This document shows positions 36,301-44,858 of a stretch of 64,000 bases of DNA, in pieces. Numbering within the stretch: the stretch's first letter is position 1; every line of letters starts with the position of its first letter. The notes beneath the pieces were generated by a model. The model saw only the letters and a list, made by a program, of their open reading frames with translations, did no database searches and had not been told where the DNA came from. Both the position numbers and the translations under genes were made by a program. Source of the DNA: an uncultured Bacteroidota bacterium (GTDB lineage: Bacteria > Bacteroidota > Bacteroidia > Flavobacteriales > BACL11); assembly GCA_902587125.1 (NCBI GenBank), contig CACIJW010000001.1, positions 269,566 through 333,565 of the forward strand, written 5' to 3'.

Positions 36301-37065
36301 ATAAGTAGCAGTATATCCAAAATTATCAGCTGAAGAACCTGAGTAGGTTGAAAAAACTAGTTCTGGATCAATTACTAAGTCATAATTCTTATCGTATCCA
36401 TTTGGAAAGGAAAAGCTAACAACATTATTTTCTAGTTGATATTTACAGTCTACATAGATTTTTTTACCGTTAATTATTTGATAAACTTCAGGTATTTGCT
36501 CCTCTACTTCAGTAAATGAAGCTTTTAGAATGATCGTGTTATTTTCAGTTAATTTTATGTCATCTACATAATTATATTCAATCTGTATACTTTCAGGATT
36601 ATGGTTTTTTTCAACATGAATATCATATTTTATATTATTTCCTTCAAAATAAATTACATAGAATATTCCTTCGTAAATAGGTCGCTTAATTTTATTGTAA
36701 GTTTTTACATTCTCAACCCAATTTTCTTTAGAACCTATGTAATAATTTTCATAGTAATTAGCTGCATCAATATAATCTATCTCGTTTGATTTTAGTGAAT
36801 TTATGAAGCTAACCTTGTATGAGTGAGCATCAATATAGCTGTCTTCAGAAAACCCCTCGTGTATATCTCTTAATTTATTTTTATCAAATAAGTTATATGT
36901 AAAGCCTCCCGTTTCAAGAAAAAAAGCCCCTTGAGAAAAATTAGCTTTTGAAAAAACTTTCTTTGGATGCTGACCGTCATTTTTAATAAAGTTATTTTGT
37001 GAAAAAGATGTAGAAGTTAACAAAAGAGTTAAAAAAAAAGAAATTAATTTTTTATCAAAGATCAT
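33373..37065 (-). CDS. Giant surface adhesin: DUF7948, SBBP propeller, PKD and gliding-type C-terminal domain
   Basis: A 1230-residue secreted protein. Order: signal peptide (about 1-22); DUF7948-like N-terminal domain (FIKNDGQHPKKVFSKANF onward, to about 230); SBBP-type beta-propeller blades (about 235-690: FSTYSGSSADNFGYTATYD, YSTYLGGSFDELPHSM, STYFGGSGDDCIYSIDF, ATFFGGNVSREHVDGG); a PKD domain (FYWDFGDGNSSNQPSPTHTY, about 775-800); Ig-like Cys-containing repeats; and a type B gliding-motility C-terminal domain (INIPNAFSPNGDQINDFYRV ... RLGQKVFES). The last domain marks T9SS export through PorP/SprF-type partners, encoded next. A surface adhesin role is inferred from architecture; the ligand is unknown. 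It begins inside the 3' end of an M23 peptidase gene (11-bp overlap). Confidence 0.9.
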   Translation of the reverse strand: MIFDKKLISFFLTLLLTSTSFSQNNFIKNDGQHPKKVFSKANFSQGAFFLETGGFTYNLFDKNKLRDIHEGFSEDSYIDAHSYKVSFINSLKSNEIDYIDAANYYENYYIGSKENWVENVKTYNKIKRPIYEGIFYVIYFEGNNIKYDIHVEKNHNPESIQIEYNYVDDIKLTENNTIILKASFTEVEEQIPEVYQIINGKKIYVDCKYQLENNVVSFSFPNGYDKNYDLVIDPELVFSTYSGSSADNFGYTATYDKQGNLYAGSISFGPGYPTTLGAYQLNFNGGVGNGGTDIAITKYNNTGTQRIYSTYLGGSFDELPHSMIVSDLGELYIFGTTGSEDFPTTESSFDTTFNGGTNFVPNGIGASFPNGSDIIISKLSTSGGQLVASTFFGGSLNDGLNNSSKLTFNYADEVRGEIEIDNDNNIVVGTCTRSTDFPTLNPIQSNLSSGLEGCVFKLDRHLSNIIWSTYFGGSGDDCIYSIDFNRNNDIVFGGGTTSPDLNTTPLAFQQSYNSSNGLSPDGFITTIDNNADSIFFSTYFGTDSYDQVFFIDVTKNDQVHVLGQTNDTNNFFIKNSTISTQKSGQFISTLSSSLSSIIRSSAVGSGKGTPDISPTAFMVDLCNSYYLSGWGSGINGQLSTLNLPTSDSAYQITTDGNDFYFMVISEGMDNVDYATFFGGNVSREHVDGGTSRFDNKGVIYQSVCAGCDGNNDFPVKPNPGAVSTTNNSPNCNNGVFKFDMNTPLIISDFQAPLIGCDLTIQFNNITDTISNTLFYWDFGDGNSSNQPSPTHTYDTTGNYLVRLISIDSLSCNISDTIQKELYILSNQKKSAPELYKCKHEKIRIGINNPISINSSYFWNPINGLSSYNVQRPFTNIDSTIEYTLVINYSNNCFDTIIQKVNVDDISVLASDDTSYCNDSIILTAVSNDSVANFIWSSDVNFTNILSSGDSIKAIQVMTYFVRADNGNCFSSDSVSIKSENIDISLDGDNSICFGDSSLIIVNNLVPGNPIQSYNWNESVSSFGTDSSQVYVVPEFSKYYEVEVINNLGCKINDSIYVEVIQRPTIDSLWASDSIIFYGQEVTLSLLTDFPYSWSNNNQNKSFTLNLYSDKIFFVEVNNNGCVEEDSIFVKVRNYNCDLSKINIPNAFSPNGDQINDFYRVIDYDGVVERFHILIYNRLGQKVFESKNIFDYWDGRHDGKVLTNQVFDFYLDIRCYGNKEFIYKGNINLIR

Positions 37066-38281
37066 AAAGTGTTTCTGATTGTAACAACTGTAACAAACTG
37101 TCTTTAAGAAGCATATAATTCTCTTTATTTTCTTTTTTTATTGGCTCTCCAGCAGGAAGTTTTTCTCTATAGGGATCTACTTGTCTTCCATTTTTCCAAA
37201 ACCTATAACAAACATGTGGTCCGGTTGCTAGTCCTGTACTACCAACATAACCAATGACATCTCCTTGTTTAACAAATTTTCCTTTTTTTATACCTGAAGC
37301 TATTTTACTCATGTGTAAATATTGAGTTGAGTATTTTGTATTGTGTTTAATTTTAACATAATTGCCGTTATTTCTGCTGTATGAGGCTCTGCTAATCGTG
37401 CCGTTTGCTGTTGCCATTATAGGGGTTCCTGTGGGGGCTGCATAGTCGGTGCCAAAATGACCTTTCCACTGTCCAGTTACGGGGTGTTTTCGTCTTTTAC
37501 TGAATCTTGATGAAATTCTACTGTATTTAATGGGTGCCCTTAAAAATGTTTTTCTCAGGTTGTTCCCCTCGTGATCAAAAAAATCTCCGTAAAGCTCATT
37601 TTCTTCAAAATAAAATGCGTAAAAATTATTTCCTGAATGTGTGAAAGAACTTGCTTTCACATCTCCTATTCCAATAAACTCTCCTTCAACATATTTTTCT
37701 TCAAACAATACTGTAAAGTAATCTCCTTTTTGAATTTTAAAAAAATCTAATGTCCAAGCATATATTGCTTCAAGCTCCACAACTAAAGCTGGGCTTAAGT
37801 TATTATTTATTAAAGCGTTCCATAATGAGCTTTCAATAGTGCCACTGGACAGTCTGTTTTTTATCTCAATGGGTTTTTTACCTACATAAACCTTAATATC
37901 ATTTCTAATATCGAATACGACATATTCTGCGAGTGATTTTTCATAAATAAATACCTGTGCAGTTTCATTTGTGTCTTTTGAGCATAAGACTGTGTATTTT
38001 TTTCCGGGAACAGCTCTTCTAAAATCAAAAATATCTTTTGACTTTTTTACAATTCTATTAATTTGATTATGATCAATATGATGTAAATATAATATCTCAC
38101 CTAGCACCTGCCCATCTTTTATCGTTCCACTTTTTATGCTAAACGAATCTAAATCAAACCCGAATTTTATGTTTGGCTCTTTAATTTCTTCCTCAAAAGT
38201 AATTTTAATCTTGTCTGTGTTGTTAACTAAATAAAAGATGGTAGATAAAACAAGAACTATTAGAATTAAATATCTTTTCAC
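37055..38281 (-). CDS. M23-family peptidoglycan endopeptidase with Cys in the HxH position
   Basis: A 408-residue protein with an N-terminal membrane anchor (about 4-20), an OapA/LysM-like or substrate-recognition middle part, and a LytM domain (about 270-385). The first zinc motif is intact (HFGTD, near 278). The second reads GPHVCYRFW (about 352-360): the family normally has H-x-H, here H-V-C, so the third zinc ligand would be Cys. I recall this variant from other Bacteroidota but could not check. Its stop overlaps the adhesin start by 11 bp, suggesting peptidoglycan editing is co-expressed with adhesin display. Confidence 0.88.
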   Translation of the reverse strand: MKRYLILIVLVLSTIFYLVNNTDKIKITFEEEIKEPNIKFGFDLDSFSIKSGTIKDGQVLGEILYLHHIDHNQINRIVKKSKDIFDFRRAVPGKKYTVLCSKDTNETAQVFIYEKSLAEYVVFDIRNDIKVYVGKKPIEIKNRLSSGTIESSLWNALINNNLSPALVVELEAIYAWTLDFFKIQKGDYFTVLFEEKYVEGEFIGIGDVKASSFTHSGNNFYAFYFEENELYGDFFDHEGNNLRKTFLRAPIKYSRISSRFSKRRKHPVTGQWKGHFGTDYAAPTGTPIMATANGTISRASYSRNNGNYVKIKHNTKYSTQYLHMSKIASGIKKGKFVKQGDVIGYVGSTGLATGPHVCYRFWKNGRQVDPYREKLPAGEPIKKENKENYMLLKDSLLQLLQSETLYDL

Positions 38282-38334
38282 AAATGCAATTTAGTGTTTT
38301 AAATATTTGCTGAAAAAAACTTATAGTTTATTTA

Positions 38335-39801
38335 TTAAATATTGTGTGTCAAAAATTGATTAACAAAGTTGAAAATTTTCTTTTCATCAAAGTTTTTAGC
38401 TTGTATTTGAATTCCAAATGGCAGGTTTTTCTTACATTTCCCTAAAGGAACTGATATCGCTGGGTTTCCTGAAAGATTAGCATGAACCGTAAAGATATCT
38501 TCAATGTAAAGGTCTGTCGGATCATCAGTTTCACTGTCTATTTCAAAAGCTGTACGAGGTGTTGATGGTGTGATAATAAAATCGAAATTTTCAAAAATTT
38601 TATTGGTTTCCTTTTGTATTAAAGACCTGATTTTTTGAGCTTTAGTATAATATGCTTCTTGATACTCAGAACTTAAAACAAAGGTTCCTAACATAATTCT
38701 TCTTTTAACTTCCTGTCCAAACCCTTCTGTTCTAGATTTTACAAATGTGTCATTAAGATTTTCCGCTTCACTACTTCTGTGCCCATATCTTATGCCATCA
38801 TACCTAGCAAGATTAGATGAGGCTTCAGCAGTAGTAAGAACATAATAAGTTGGCACTAGATATTCAAGAAAAGGAAAACTACATGTTTCAACTTGATGTC
38901 CGCTAGACTTAAGTGACTCTATTAAATCTAATGTTGATTTTTTAATACTACTATCGAGTGCTTTTAAATCTAATGTTTCTTTTAAAAATGCTATTTTGTA
39001 ATTGGGCTTCTTTTCGAAATTAGAATAAGGCTCAACTCTTTTCTTACTAGACGTATTGTCATTATGATCATGTCCGGAAATAACCTCTAAAACTAAGGCA
39101 TTGTCAAAAAGAGAGTTTGATAAAACTCCTATTTGATCAAATGATGAAGCGTATGAAATTAAACCATATCTTGAAACTCTTGAATATGTAGGTTTAAAGC
39201 CAAAAACACCACAAAAAGATGCTGGCTGACGAACAGAACCACCAGTATCTGAGCCTAAACTCACCATGCAAAGATTTGCTGCCACAGCGGCAGCTGAACC
39301 TCCAGAAGACCCTCCGGTAACCATCTTTTTGTTTAATGGGTTTAATGGTGGGCCATATACGCTATTTTTATTAGTGCTCCCCATTGCAAACTCATCACAG
39401 TTTACTCGACCAATAATTATAGCATCCTCCTTTAAAAGTCTTTCGATTGCTGTAGCAGAATAATTCGACTTAAAACCTTTAAGTATTTTTGATGAGGCTG
39501 TTACAAGATGATTCTCATAGCACAAGTTATCTTTGATTGCTATAATCATACCAGCAAGCTTGCCCTGAGTTTTGCTTTTTATTTTTTCATCGATTTCATT
39601 AGCTCGATTTATAGCTTCATTTTCAAAAACCTCAATAAAAATATTTAAGTCTTTATTATCATGTATTGACTTTATGTAATTTGCAGTTATTGACCGAACG
39701 GTAGTTTTTTGGCTCTGAAGGTCATCTCTAACTTGTAAAAAAGATTTTTTGTTTTTCAACTCAGCTCTTATCTTTGTCTTTATCAATTTCCTTGGTAGCA
39801 T
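38335..39801 (-). CDS. gatA: Aspartyl/glutamyl-tRNA(Asn/Gln) amidotransferase subunit A
   Basis: A 488-residue amidase-signature enzyme with the full catalytic triad: Lys90 (AIKDN), cis-Ser165 (GGSSGGS) and Ser189 ([11 protein letters not shown]). The 75- and 99-residue spacings equal those of the Staphylococcus GatA triad (K79/S154/S178). It releases ammonia from Gln for transamidation of misacylated tRNA within GatCAB; gatB and gatC are not in the window. The ATG at 39801 overlaps tatA by 41 bp. A TTG at 39759, right after the tatA stop, gives [14 protein letters not shown] and an N-terminus of more usual length, so the true start may be there. Confidence 0.95.
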   Translation of the reverse strand: MLPRKLIKTKIRAELKNKKSFLQVRDDLQSQKTTVRSITANYIKSIHDNKDLNIFIEVFENEAINRANEIDEKIKSKTQGKLAGMIIAIKDNLCYENHLVTASSKILKGFKSNYSATAIERLLKEDAIIIGRVNCDEFAMGSTNKNSVYGPPLNPLNKKMVTGGSSGGSAAAVAANLCMVSLGSDTGGSVRQPASFCGVFGFKPTYSRVSRYGLISYASSFDQIGVLSNSLFDNALVLEVISGHDHNDNTSSKKRVEPYSNFEKKPNYKIAFLKETLDLKALDSSIKKSTLDLIESLKSSGHQVETCSFPFLEYLVPTYYVLTTAEASSNLARYDGIRYGHRSSEAENLNDTFVKSRTEGFGQEVKRRIMLGTFVLSSEYQEAYYTKAQKIRSLIQKETNKIFENFDFIITPSTPRTAFEIDSETDDPTDLYIEDIFTVHANLSGNPAISVPLGKCKKNLPFGIQIQAKNFDEKKIFNFVNQFLTHNI

Positions 39802-39940
39802 CTTTGAATTCCTTCATTCCCTTTCCTAAGCCCTTCATAAGCTCTGGGATTTTTTTTCCACCAAATAAAATTAAGACAACTAGAACTATAAGAACCACTT
39901 GCCATGGTCCAATCATACCTAAGATAGTCATTGATTTCAT
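39761..39940 (-). CDS. tatA: Sec-independent translocase subunit TatA
   Basis: A 59-residue protein that is easily missed because it is short. It reads [14 protein letters not shown], one transmembrane helix (about 15-27), then the family hinge and amphipathic helix [18 protein letters not shown] followed by EFKDATKE. The FG-x4-PE and EFK motifs are textbook TatA. It forms the pore-like component of the twin-arginine pathway for folded proteins; no tatC lies in the window. Its 3' 41 bp overlap, in another frame, the longest possible gatA. It is 33 bp downstream of the EnvC-like gene. Confidence 0.93.
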   Translation of the reverse strand: MKSMTILGMIGPWQVVLIVLVVLILFGGKKIPELMKGLGKGMKEFKDATKEIDKDKDKS

Positions 39941-39953
39941 AATTTAATTTTAG

Positions 39954-39961
39954 CAAATTTA
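39954..39961 (-). promoter_or_regulatory. Possible -7 element for tatA-gatA
   Basis: On the minus strand this reads TAAATTTG, an exact TAnnTTTG match, 13 bp before the tatA ATG and within the 33-bp gap after the EnvC-like gene. No good -33 TTG. Confidence 0.35.
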
Positions 39962-39973
39962 ACAATTTGTTGC

Positions 39974-41215
39974 TTAATAAAGTTTGTAAATCCAATCTCC
40001 AGGATCAACTTTATCATAACCTTTCCAAATTTCAAAATGTAAAAGAGACCTTTGTTCTTTTTCATTATATCTAACTTCACCTATCTTCTCTCTTGTTAAA
40101 ACTTTCTCTCCGGTTTCAACAACTACATCTTGAAGTCCAGAGTAGACAGTGTAAAATTCTCCATGCGAAATTAATACTGCCTTTCCTTCTCCCTTAACGA
40201 CAAAAATTCTTGAAATTTTTCCATCAAAAATTGCATTAACTTTGGCATTTTTTTCAGTTACTATGTCCACTCCATTGTTAAAAGTTTGAACTTCAGAAAA
40301 AATTTGATGTTTTTTGTTTCCAAATTTTTGAATAACAACTCCTGTCTCAACTGGCCACGGCAACTTTCTTTTGTTTTCTGCAAACTTTTTTGTTAACTCT
40401 AAAGCTTCAGGAGAAAGGTTTAATTTATTAGACTTTTCTGCAAGCTCTCTTGCTTTCTTAATCTCCTCTTCAATAATTTTTCTGATTTTTTCATCTAACT
40501 CATTAGCCCTTTTTTGTTTCTCTTTGAGTTCTCTCTTAAAATATTTTTCCGACTTAACAAGTTTAGAAATCAATTGTTCTTTCTCAGTTTTTTTATCAGA
40601 AATTTCACTAAGATTTTCATATTTGTTTTCATAAAGTTTTTTCTTTTGAAAAGTATTTTCCTCAAGCTCTTGTTTTATAAGTTCTAGCTTATTAATTTCT
40701 TGCTTTATCTCATTCTGTTCTTTTGATATTTGAATTGAATAGTTTTTTCTTTGAGTAGTATATTGCTTTACGTATAATAGCCTTTTATAGGCTTGATTAA
40801 AATCATCAGAAGAAATAATAAACATTAACTGATCTTTTAAGCCTTTATTTTTACTGTATGAAAAAATAATTTTGGAATAATTTTCCATAAGTGTTTCAAG
40901 CTCTGCTTCTTTGGTGGAAATAGTCTCTTTACTTTCTAATATTGTTTTATTAATATTTTTTATTTTTCTTTCTTTTAGTTTAATTTCAATGTTTAGCATT
41001 TTAACTAAACTCTCCTCTTTTTCTATTTGTGTACTAAGAGCATTCAAATAATTTAAAGATTTTAATTTGTTTTGTTTTGTTTTTTCTAATAGACCATTTG
41101 TTATTTTGATCTCATTTTCTATTTTTTTCTTCTCTTTTTTTAAATCGTCTTTACTTTGAGCGATGACAATTTTAGAGACAACTACTAAAAAAAGAAAGAA
41201 TTTAAATTTTTTCAT
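39974..41215 (-). CDS. EnvC-like murein hydrolase activator (degenerate LytM domain)
   Basis: The start is set at the ATG at 41215, which opens the signal peptide MKKFKFFLFLVVVSKIVIAQ. A long coiled coil (about 22-270, rich in K/E heptads such as KKEKKKIENEIKITN) precedes a LytM/M23 domain (about 300-410). The first metal motif reads NNGVD instead of H-x-G-x-D (about residue 313), and the second reads LLHFEIW instead of HLHFE (about 392). Two metal or catalytic His residues are thus lost, as in EnvC, which activates amidases rather than cutting itself. The start lies inside the end of the DUF4292 gene (14-bp overlap). Confidence 0.88.
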   Translation of the reverse strand: MKKFKFFLFLVVVSKIVIAQSKDDLKKEKKKIENEIKITNGLLEKTKQNKLKSLNYLNALSTQIEKEESLVKMLNIEIKLKERKIKNINKTILESKETISTKEAELETLMENYSKIIFSYSKNKGLKDQLMFIISSDDFNQAYKRLLYVKQYTTQRKNYSIQISKEQNEIKQEINKLELIKQELEENTFQKKKLYENKYENLSEISDKKTEKEQLISKLVKSEKYFKRELKEKQKRANELDEKIRKIIEEEIKKARELAEKSNKLNLSPEALELTKKFAENKRKLPWPVETGVVIQKFGNKKHQIFSEVQTFNNGVDIVTEKNAKVNAIFDGKISRIFVVKGEGKAVLISHGEFYTVYSGLQDVVVETGEKVLTREKIGEVRYNEKEQRSLLHFEIWKGYDKVDPGDWIYKLY

Positions 41216-41777
41216 AGCTATCTGGAATGTTAATCTCAATTTTTTGGTTTGTTCTTTGAACTTTGTTGAGGTTAATTTTTAAAAAAACGCCTTCTTTATC
41301 TTCTTTTTTTAAAATTATATTTTTAGGAAATTTAGGAGTTGTAGCATCATTAAATTCACTAAAAAATAAATGAAAAGTGGTTCCTTTAAATTCTAATTCG
41401 GTATTCTCAAAATTCTTTATTTTCTCCAACAAATTTTCATTGAGGATTTTTTTTGAATCATTAAAGCTTATTTTTTGGTAGTTTTTTTCAATTCTGTTTA
41501 TTAAACAAAGTGTGTCAGCTATTAAAATAACACGAAAGAGTTCTAAGTTAAATAATGAATTTACCGAAACCCAGAGATTATCACTATGATCTAAAATTAA
41601 ATTAATTTTTCCATTAATTGGAGAGCTTTGTTCGTAGTACGTAAATTCTCCTGAAGCTTTGAAGCTGTTTTTAATTTGCAAATCAGAATTTTGGCTTTCA
41701 CTAACATTCGTATTTGTTAAATAAGGAAGGCTACAAGATGTTAAGAAAAAAAACAATAAGTATTTAAGCTTACTCAT
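41202..41777 (-). CDS. DUF4292-type lipoprotein
   Basis: A 191-residue lipoprotein: MSKLKYLLFFFLTSC is a lipoprotein signal with Cys15. The remainder looks like a LolA/LppX-type half-barrel (FKASGEFTYYEQSSPINGKIN, then LWVSVNSLFNLELFRVILI). I assign it to the Bacteroidota DUF4292 family from this pattern and the TPR protein / EnvC-like neighbours. Function unknown; lipoprotein or lipid handling is possible from the fold. It overlaps the TPR gene by 8 bp and the EnvC-like gene by 14 bp. Confidence 0.82.
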   Translation of the reverse strand: MSKLKYLLFFFLTSCSLPYLTNTNVSESQNSDLQIKNSFKASGEFTYYEQSSPINGKINLILDHSDNLWVSVNSLFNLELFRVILIADTLCLINRIEKNYQKISFNDSKKILNENLLEKIKNFENTELEFKGTTFHLFFSEFNDATTPKFPKNIILKKEDKEGVFLKINLNKVQRTNQKIEINIPDSYEKI

Positions 41778-43500
41778 ATAGTTTTTTTTCTCTTATTTTT
41801 TTTTCTAATAGTTCTGAACCCTCTCCAATAACCTTAGCTTGCTCCCACTTTTCAAACGCCTCATTTTTTCTATTTAGCTTATAAAGTATATCTCCATAAT
41901 GTTCTAAAACAACGGGACTTTCACTACTTCCATTTTCAACAGCTTTCAAAATCCATGATAAAGCTTCATCATATTGTTGTAATTTATAAAGTATCCAAGC
42001 ATATGTGTCTTGAAATGTTCCGTTGTTTGGTTCTAGCAAATTACTATTAAATGACATTTCTTTTGCTTTTTCTAAATCAACACCTCTTAAAGATAGGTAG
42101 TAGCTGTAATTATTTAATACAGTTGGATTTGACGGATTTATCTTAAGTGACAATTCAAAAAGAGAATCTGAAGATTCATACTCCTTTGTTTCATTATAAC
42201 ATTCTGCTAATGAATTATAAAATTCATTTAATAAAATATTGTTGTCAAAAACGTATTCTATGCCTTGATTAAAAATATTGATAGAGGTTGTATATTCTTT
42301 TTTTCTAAGCAAGGATATTCCATTAAAGTAATAAAAAACAGCATTTGTTGGAAAATATAATAAAGCTTCTTCTGTAATATTTAGCACCTTATCATATTCA
42401 TTTCTTTCTGCATTTACAAAAATTAGTTGAGTCCAAATTTGAGGCTTGGATTTGTCAATTTTTAAAACTTCATTATAATAAACCTCTGCTGAATCAAGCT
42501 GTCTGTCCTCATAAAGTAAATCCCCAAAGACGGCATATGATTTAGGATCTAAGGGGTGTGCTTGGACTATTTTTTTACAGAGATAAAATGCTTGGGCCCT
42601 ATAGCTTGAATCTTGTAATAAGTTTAAATAAGAAACTAATATTGGTATTTTCCCATCAATACTTAAGCTACTGCTTTCAAAAGCTCTAGCGAGCTCCTTA
42701 AAAGCCTTTTCATTTTCTCCAATGGATTTATAGTAGTCATATAACATTAGATAAACTCTTCCATTATCTTTATCTAGTTCAGAAATTTTTTTAAAGATTT
42801 CAAATGCTTTTTCTTTTTCATTATTTAGTAAATAACCCTCAGCTAATATTTCCAAAACATCTGTATCCTCAGGAAACTCTTCTGCGAGGATTAAAAGCTC
42901 ATTGTTTGCACTTTCAACATCTAAGGTTTGCATATATATTTTATGCTTTTGTAAAGAAAGCATTTTATTAATTCCTATTATACTTTCAAGTTCATTGTAT
43001 GTTTTTACTGCGCCTTTAAAATCACTTGATAGTATATAAACATCTGCTAGTTCATAAAAGTATATTTCACTTTTTTTATTTGTTTTAGTTAAGGATTTAT
43101 ATATTTCTTTAGCCTGCTGGTATTTTTTTTGCTTACTAAGCAAACGAGCACATAGATACGCATATGTTTCATTAGCCTCGTTTAGCTTGTGAGCTTTTAA
43201 GGAGTATTCTAGCGCTTGATTGTTTTGGTTTAGATTTTTGTAAATTTTTGCTACCTCGTATAAGGGTGCTGCAACGTTGGGATCAATTTTTATGCATTTT
43301 TCAAATAGTACTAAAGCGTCCTCATAGTTTTCAAGATGTTTTTGTTTTAATGCTTCAAAAAAATTATGATCAAACTTCTTTCTTTCACCGTCACTTAAAA
43401 CAAGCTTAGTTTTATTTTTTTCACTTTTTTTGTTCCACTGGGAATATGTGAATTCTGAGGAAAAAATTAATGAACATAATATTAAAATTTTAATTTTCAT
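41770..43500 (-). CDS. Tetratricopeptide-repeat protein, exported
   Basis: A 576-residue protein with a signal peptide (about 1-20) and roughly a dozen TPR units across the chain (for example LKQKHLENYEDALVLFEKCI, AAPLYEVAKIYKNLNQNNQ, PYAYLCARLLSKQKKYQQA-type and EHYGDILYKLNRKNEA). TPR arrays bind proteins; no catalytic domain is visible. It sits between the sugar nucleotidyltransferase gene (4-bp overlap) and the DUF4292 lipoprotein gene (8-bp overlap), an order I recall as conserved in Flavobacteriia. A periplasmic scaffold role is inferred. Confidence 0.85.
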   Translation of the reverse strand: MKIKILILCSLIFSSEFTYSQWNKKSEKNKTKLVLSDGERKKFDHNFFEALKQKHLENYEDALVLFEKCIKIDPNVAAPLYEVAKIYKNLNQNNQALEYSLKAHKLNEANETYAYLCARLLSKQKKYQQAKEIYKSLTKTNKKSEIYFYELADVYILSSDFKGAVKTYNELESIIGINKMLSLQKHKIYMQTLDVESANNELLILAEEFPEDTDVLEILAEGYLLNNEKEKAFEIFKKISELDKDNGRVYLMLYDYYKSIGENEKAFKELARAFESSSLSIDGKIPILVSYLNLLQDSSYRAQAFYLCKKIVQAHPLDPKSYAVFGDLLYEDRQLDSAEVYYNEVLKIDKSKPQIWTQLIFVNAERNEYDKVLNITEEALLYFPTNAVFYYFNGISLLRKKEYTTSINIFNQGIEYVFDNNILLNEFYNSLAECYNETKEYESSDSLFELSLKINPSNPTVLNNYSYYLSLRGVDLEKAKEMSFNSNLLEPNNGTFQDTYAWILYKLQQYDEALSWILKAVENGSSESPVVLEHYGDILYKLNRKNEAFEKWEQAKVIGEGSELLEKKIREKKLYE

Positions 43501-44495
43501 TCTATGACAGTAAAATCTCCTATACTAACTTGATTAGACGTGTTTTTCCCATCTATTGATGTAAAACTACCAACCATTGAGTTTTTGAGTTTAATTTTAC
43601 TAATATCATTATTGCTTTGTAAAATAACATTGTTCAACTCACAATCTTCTATTTTGTTGTTGTCCTCGATTGAGACATGCGGGCCAATTTTAGAATCTTT
43701 AATGAAATTATTTTTACCAATATAGCATGGTTCTACAATTTCACAATTAATAATTTGGCTAGTTTGATCCACATTGTTTTTTTGATGAAATAGTACCCTT
43801 TGGTTAGTGTAGCATGTTGCGTCTTTGTTACCACAATCTAACCATTCTCGAACCTCTGCTGCGCTAAACTTGTAATTTTTATTTTTCATGTTTTCCAAAG
43901 CGTTGGTAAGTTGGTATTCACCTTTGTCTTTTATGTTGTTGTCAATCAAAAACTCTATTTCACTTTTTAAAATTGATGAGTCTTTAACATGATAAATTCC
44001 AATAATAGCAAGATCCGAAACAAACACATCCGGTTTCTCAACAAAGTCTGTGATAATATCATTATCCAATTTTACAACTCCAAATGAGCTAGGATCATCT
44101 ATTTGTTTTACCCATATTGTTCCATCTGCAGATTTATTTATATTAAAATCAGACTTGAACAAAGTGTCAGCAAAAGCTATTACACAACTACCAGTCATTA
44201 TTTTCTCAGCACATAAAACAGCATGCGCTGTTCCTAGAGGCCTATCTTGATAAAAGATGTGCCCATTGGCCCCTAACTTTTCTGCAATTTTTATTAAGTC
44301 TTCTTCCACCTCAGTGCCAAAATCTCCAACAACAAATCCAATATTATCAATTGCTTCCTCAAATGAAGCAGATATTTCTTCAACTAATCTTTGAACTATT
44401 GTTTTTCCGGCTAATTTGATTAAAGGCTTTGGTGTGGTAAGAGTATGCGGTCTTAGCCTTGTGCCTCTTCCAGCCATAGGTATTATAATATTCAT
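43497..44495 (-). CDS. Sugar-1-phosphate nucleotidyltransferase with left-handed helix tail
   Basis: A 332-residue nucleotidyltransferase. The N-terminal pyrophosphorylase signature GRGTRLRPHT ... PKPLIKLAGK is at residues 9-30, with the Asp-containing FADTLF around residue 110. The last ~90 residues carry hexapeptide-like repeats (VEPCYIGKNNFIKDSKIGPH). It should make an NDP-sugar (dTDP-glucose, UDP-GlcNAc or GDP-mannose type; not resolvable here) for surface glycans. It follows the MazG-like gene after 9 bp and overlaps the TPR gene by 4 bp. Confidence 0.9.
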   Translation of the reverse strand: MNIIIPMAGRGTRLRPHTLTTPKPLIKLAGKTIVQRLVEEISASFEEAIDNIGFVVGDFGTEVEEDLIKIAEKLGANGHIFYQDRPLGTAHAVLCAEKIMTGSCVIAFADTLFKSDFNINKSADGTIWVKQIDDPSSFGVVKLDNDIITDFVEKPDVFVSDLAIIGIYHVKDSSILKSEIEFLIDNNIKDKGEYQLTNALENMKNKNYKFSAAEVREWLDCGNKDATCYTNQRVLFHQKNNVDQTSQIINCEIVEPCYIGKNNFIKDSKIGPHVSIEDNNKIEDCELNNVILQSNNDISKIKLKNSMVGSFTSIDGKNTSNQVSIGDFTVIE

Positions 44496-44504
44496 TTAAA
44501 ATTT

Positions 44505-44858
44505 TTATATAAATTGTTTAAGTTTTGGAGCCTCCCATCCTTTCGGCTTTAACACCTTTCCATCCTCTCGTTTAATTACTTTTCCTGTTTCTGTATTGAT
44601 TTTAGCGAAGTTTGTCTTCATCACTTCTTTCCATGCACTTTTGCCCTTAAAATCACCCGCTCTAATGGCGCCTATCGTAACCACTAAGATATCGATTAAT
44701 GCATCTAATTGTTCTACTCTGTCGTTTTCTTTAATAGCTTCTTCTAATTCATCCATTTCTTCTCGAATTAGATTAAGATACATATCGTAATTTTCTTTGC
44801 TTGGCTCTTGATCACAAGCCGTTGCAAATTTATTTATGTCTTCAAATACATCTGTCAT
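44505..44858 (-). CDS. MazG-like nucleoside triphosphate pyrophosphohydrolase
   Basis: A 117-residue all-alpha NTP-pyrophosphatase. The metal-binding pattern is present: EEMDELEEAI (E-E-x-x-E, about residues 32-41) followed by EQLDALIDI (E-x-x-D, about 49-57). The C-terminal tail KREDGKVLKPKGWEAPKL is typical of the short, phage-like members. These enzymes hydrolyse (d)NTPs to the monophosphate and PPi; substrate not determinable. It lies where I would expect dut in Flavobacteriia (between the flippase and nucleotidyltransferase), so a dUTPase-like house-cleaning role is possible. It overlaps the flippase gene by 4 bp. Confidence 0.85.
   Translation of the reverse strand: MTDVFEDINKFATACDQEPSKENYDMYLNLIREEMDELEEAIKENDRVEQLDALIDILVVTIGAIRAGDFKGKSAWKEVMKTNFAKINTETGKVIKREDGKVLKPKGWEAPKLKQFI

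Noticed and set aside
39783-39995. 70-codon minus frame over the tatA region.
   Set aside because: It is read in the wrong frame; the correct frame at 39761-39940 gives textbook TatA.
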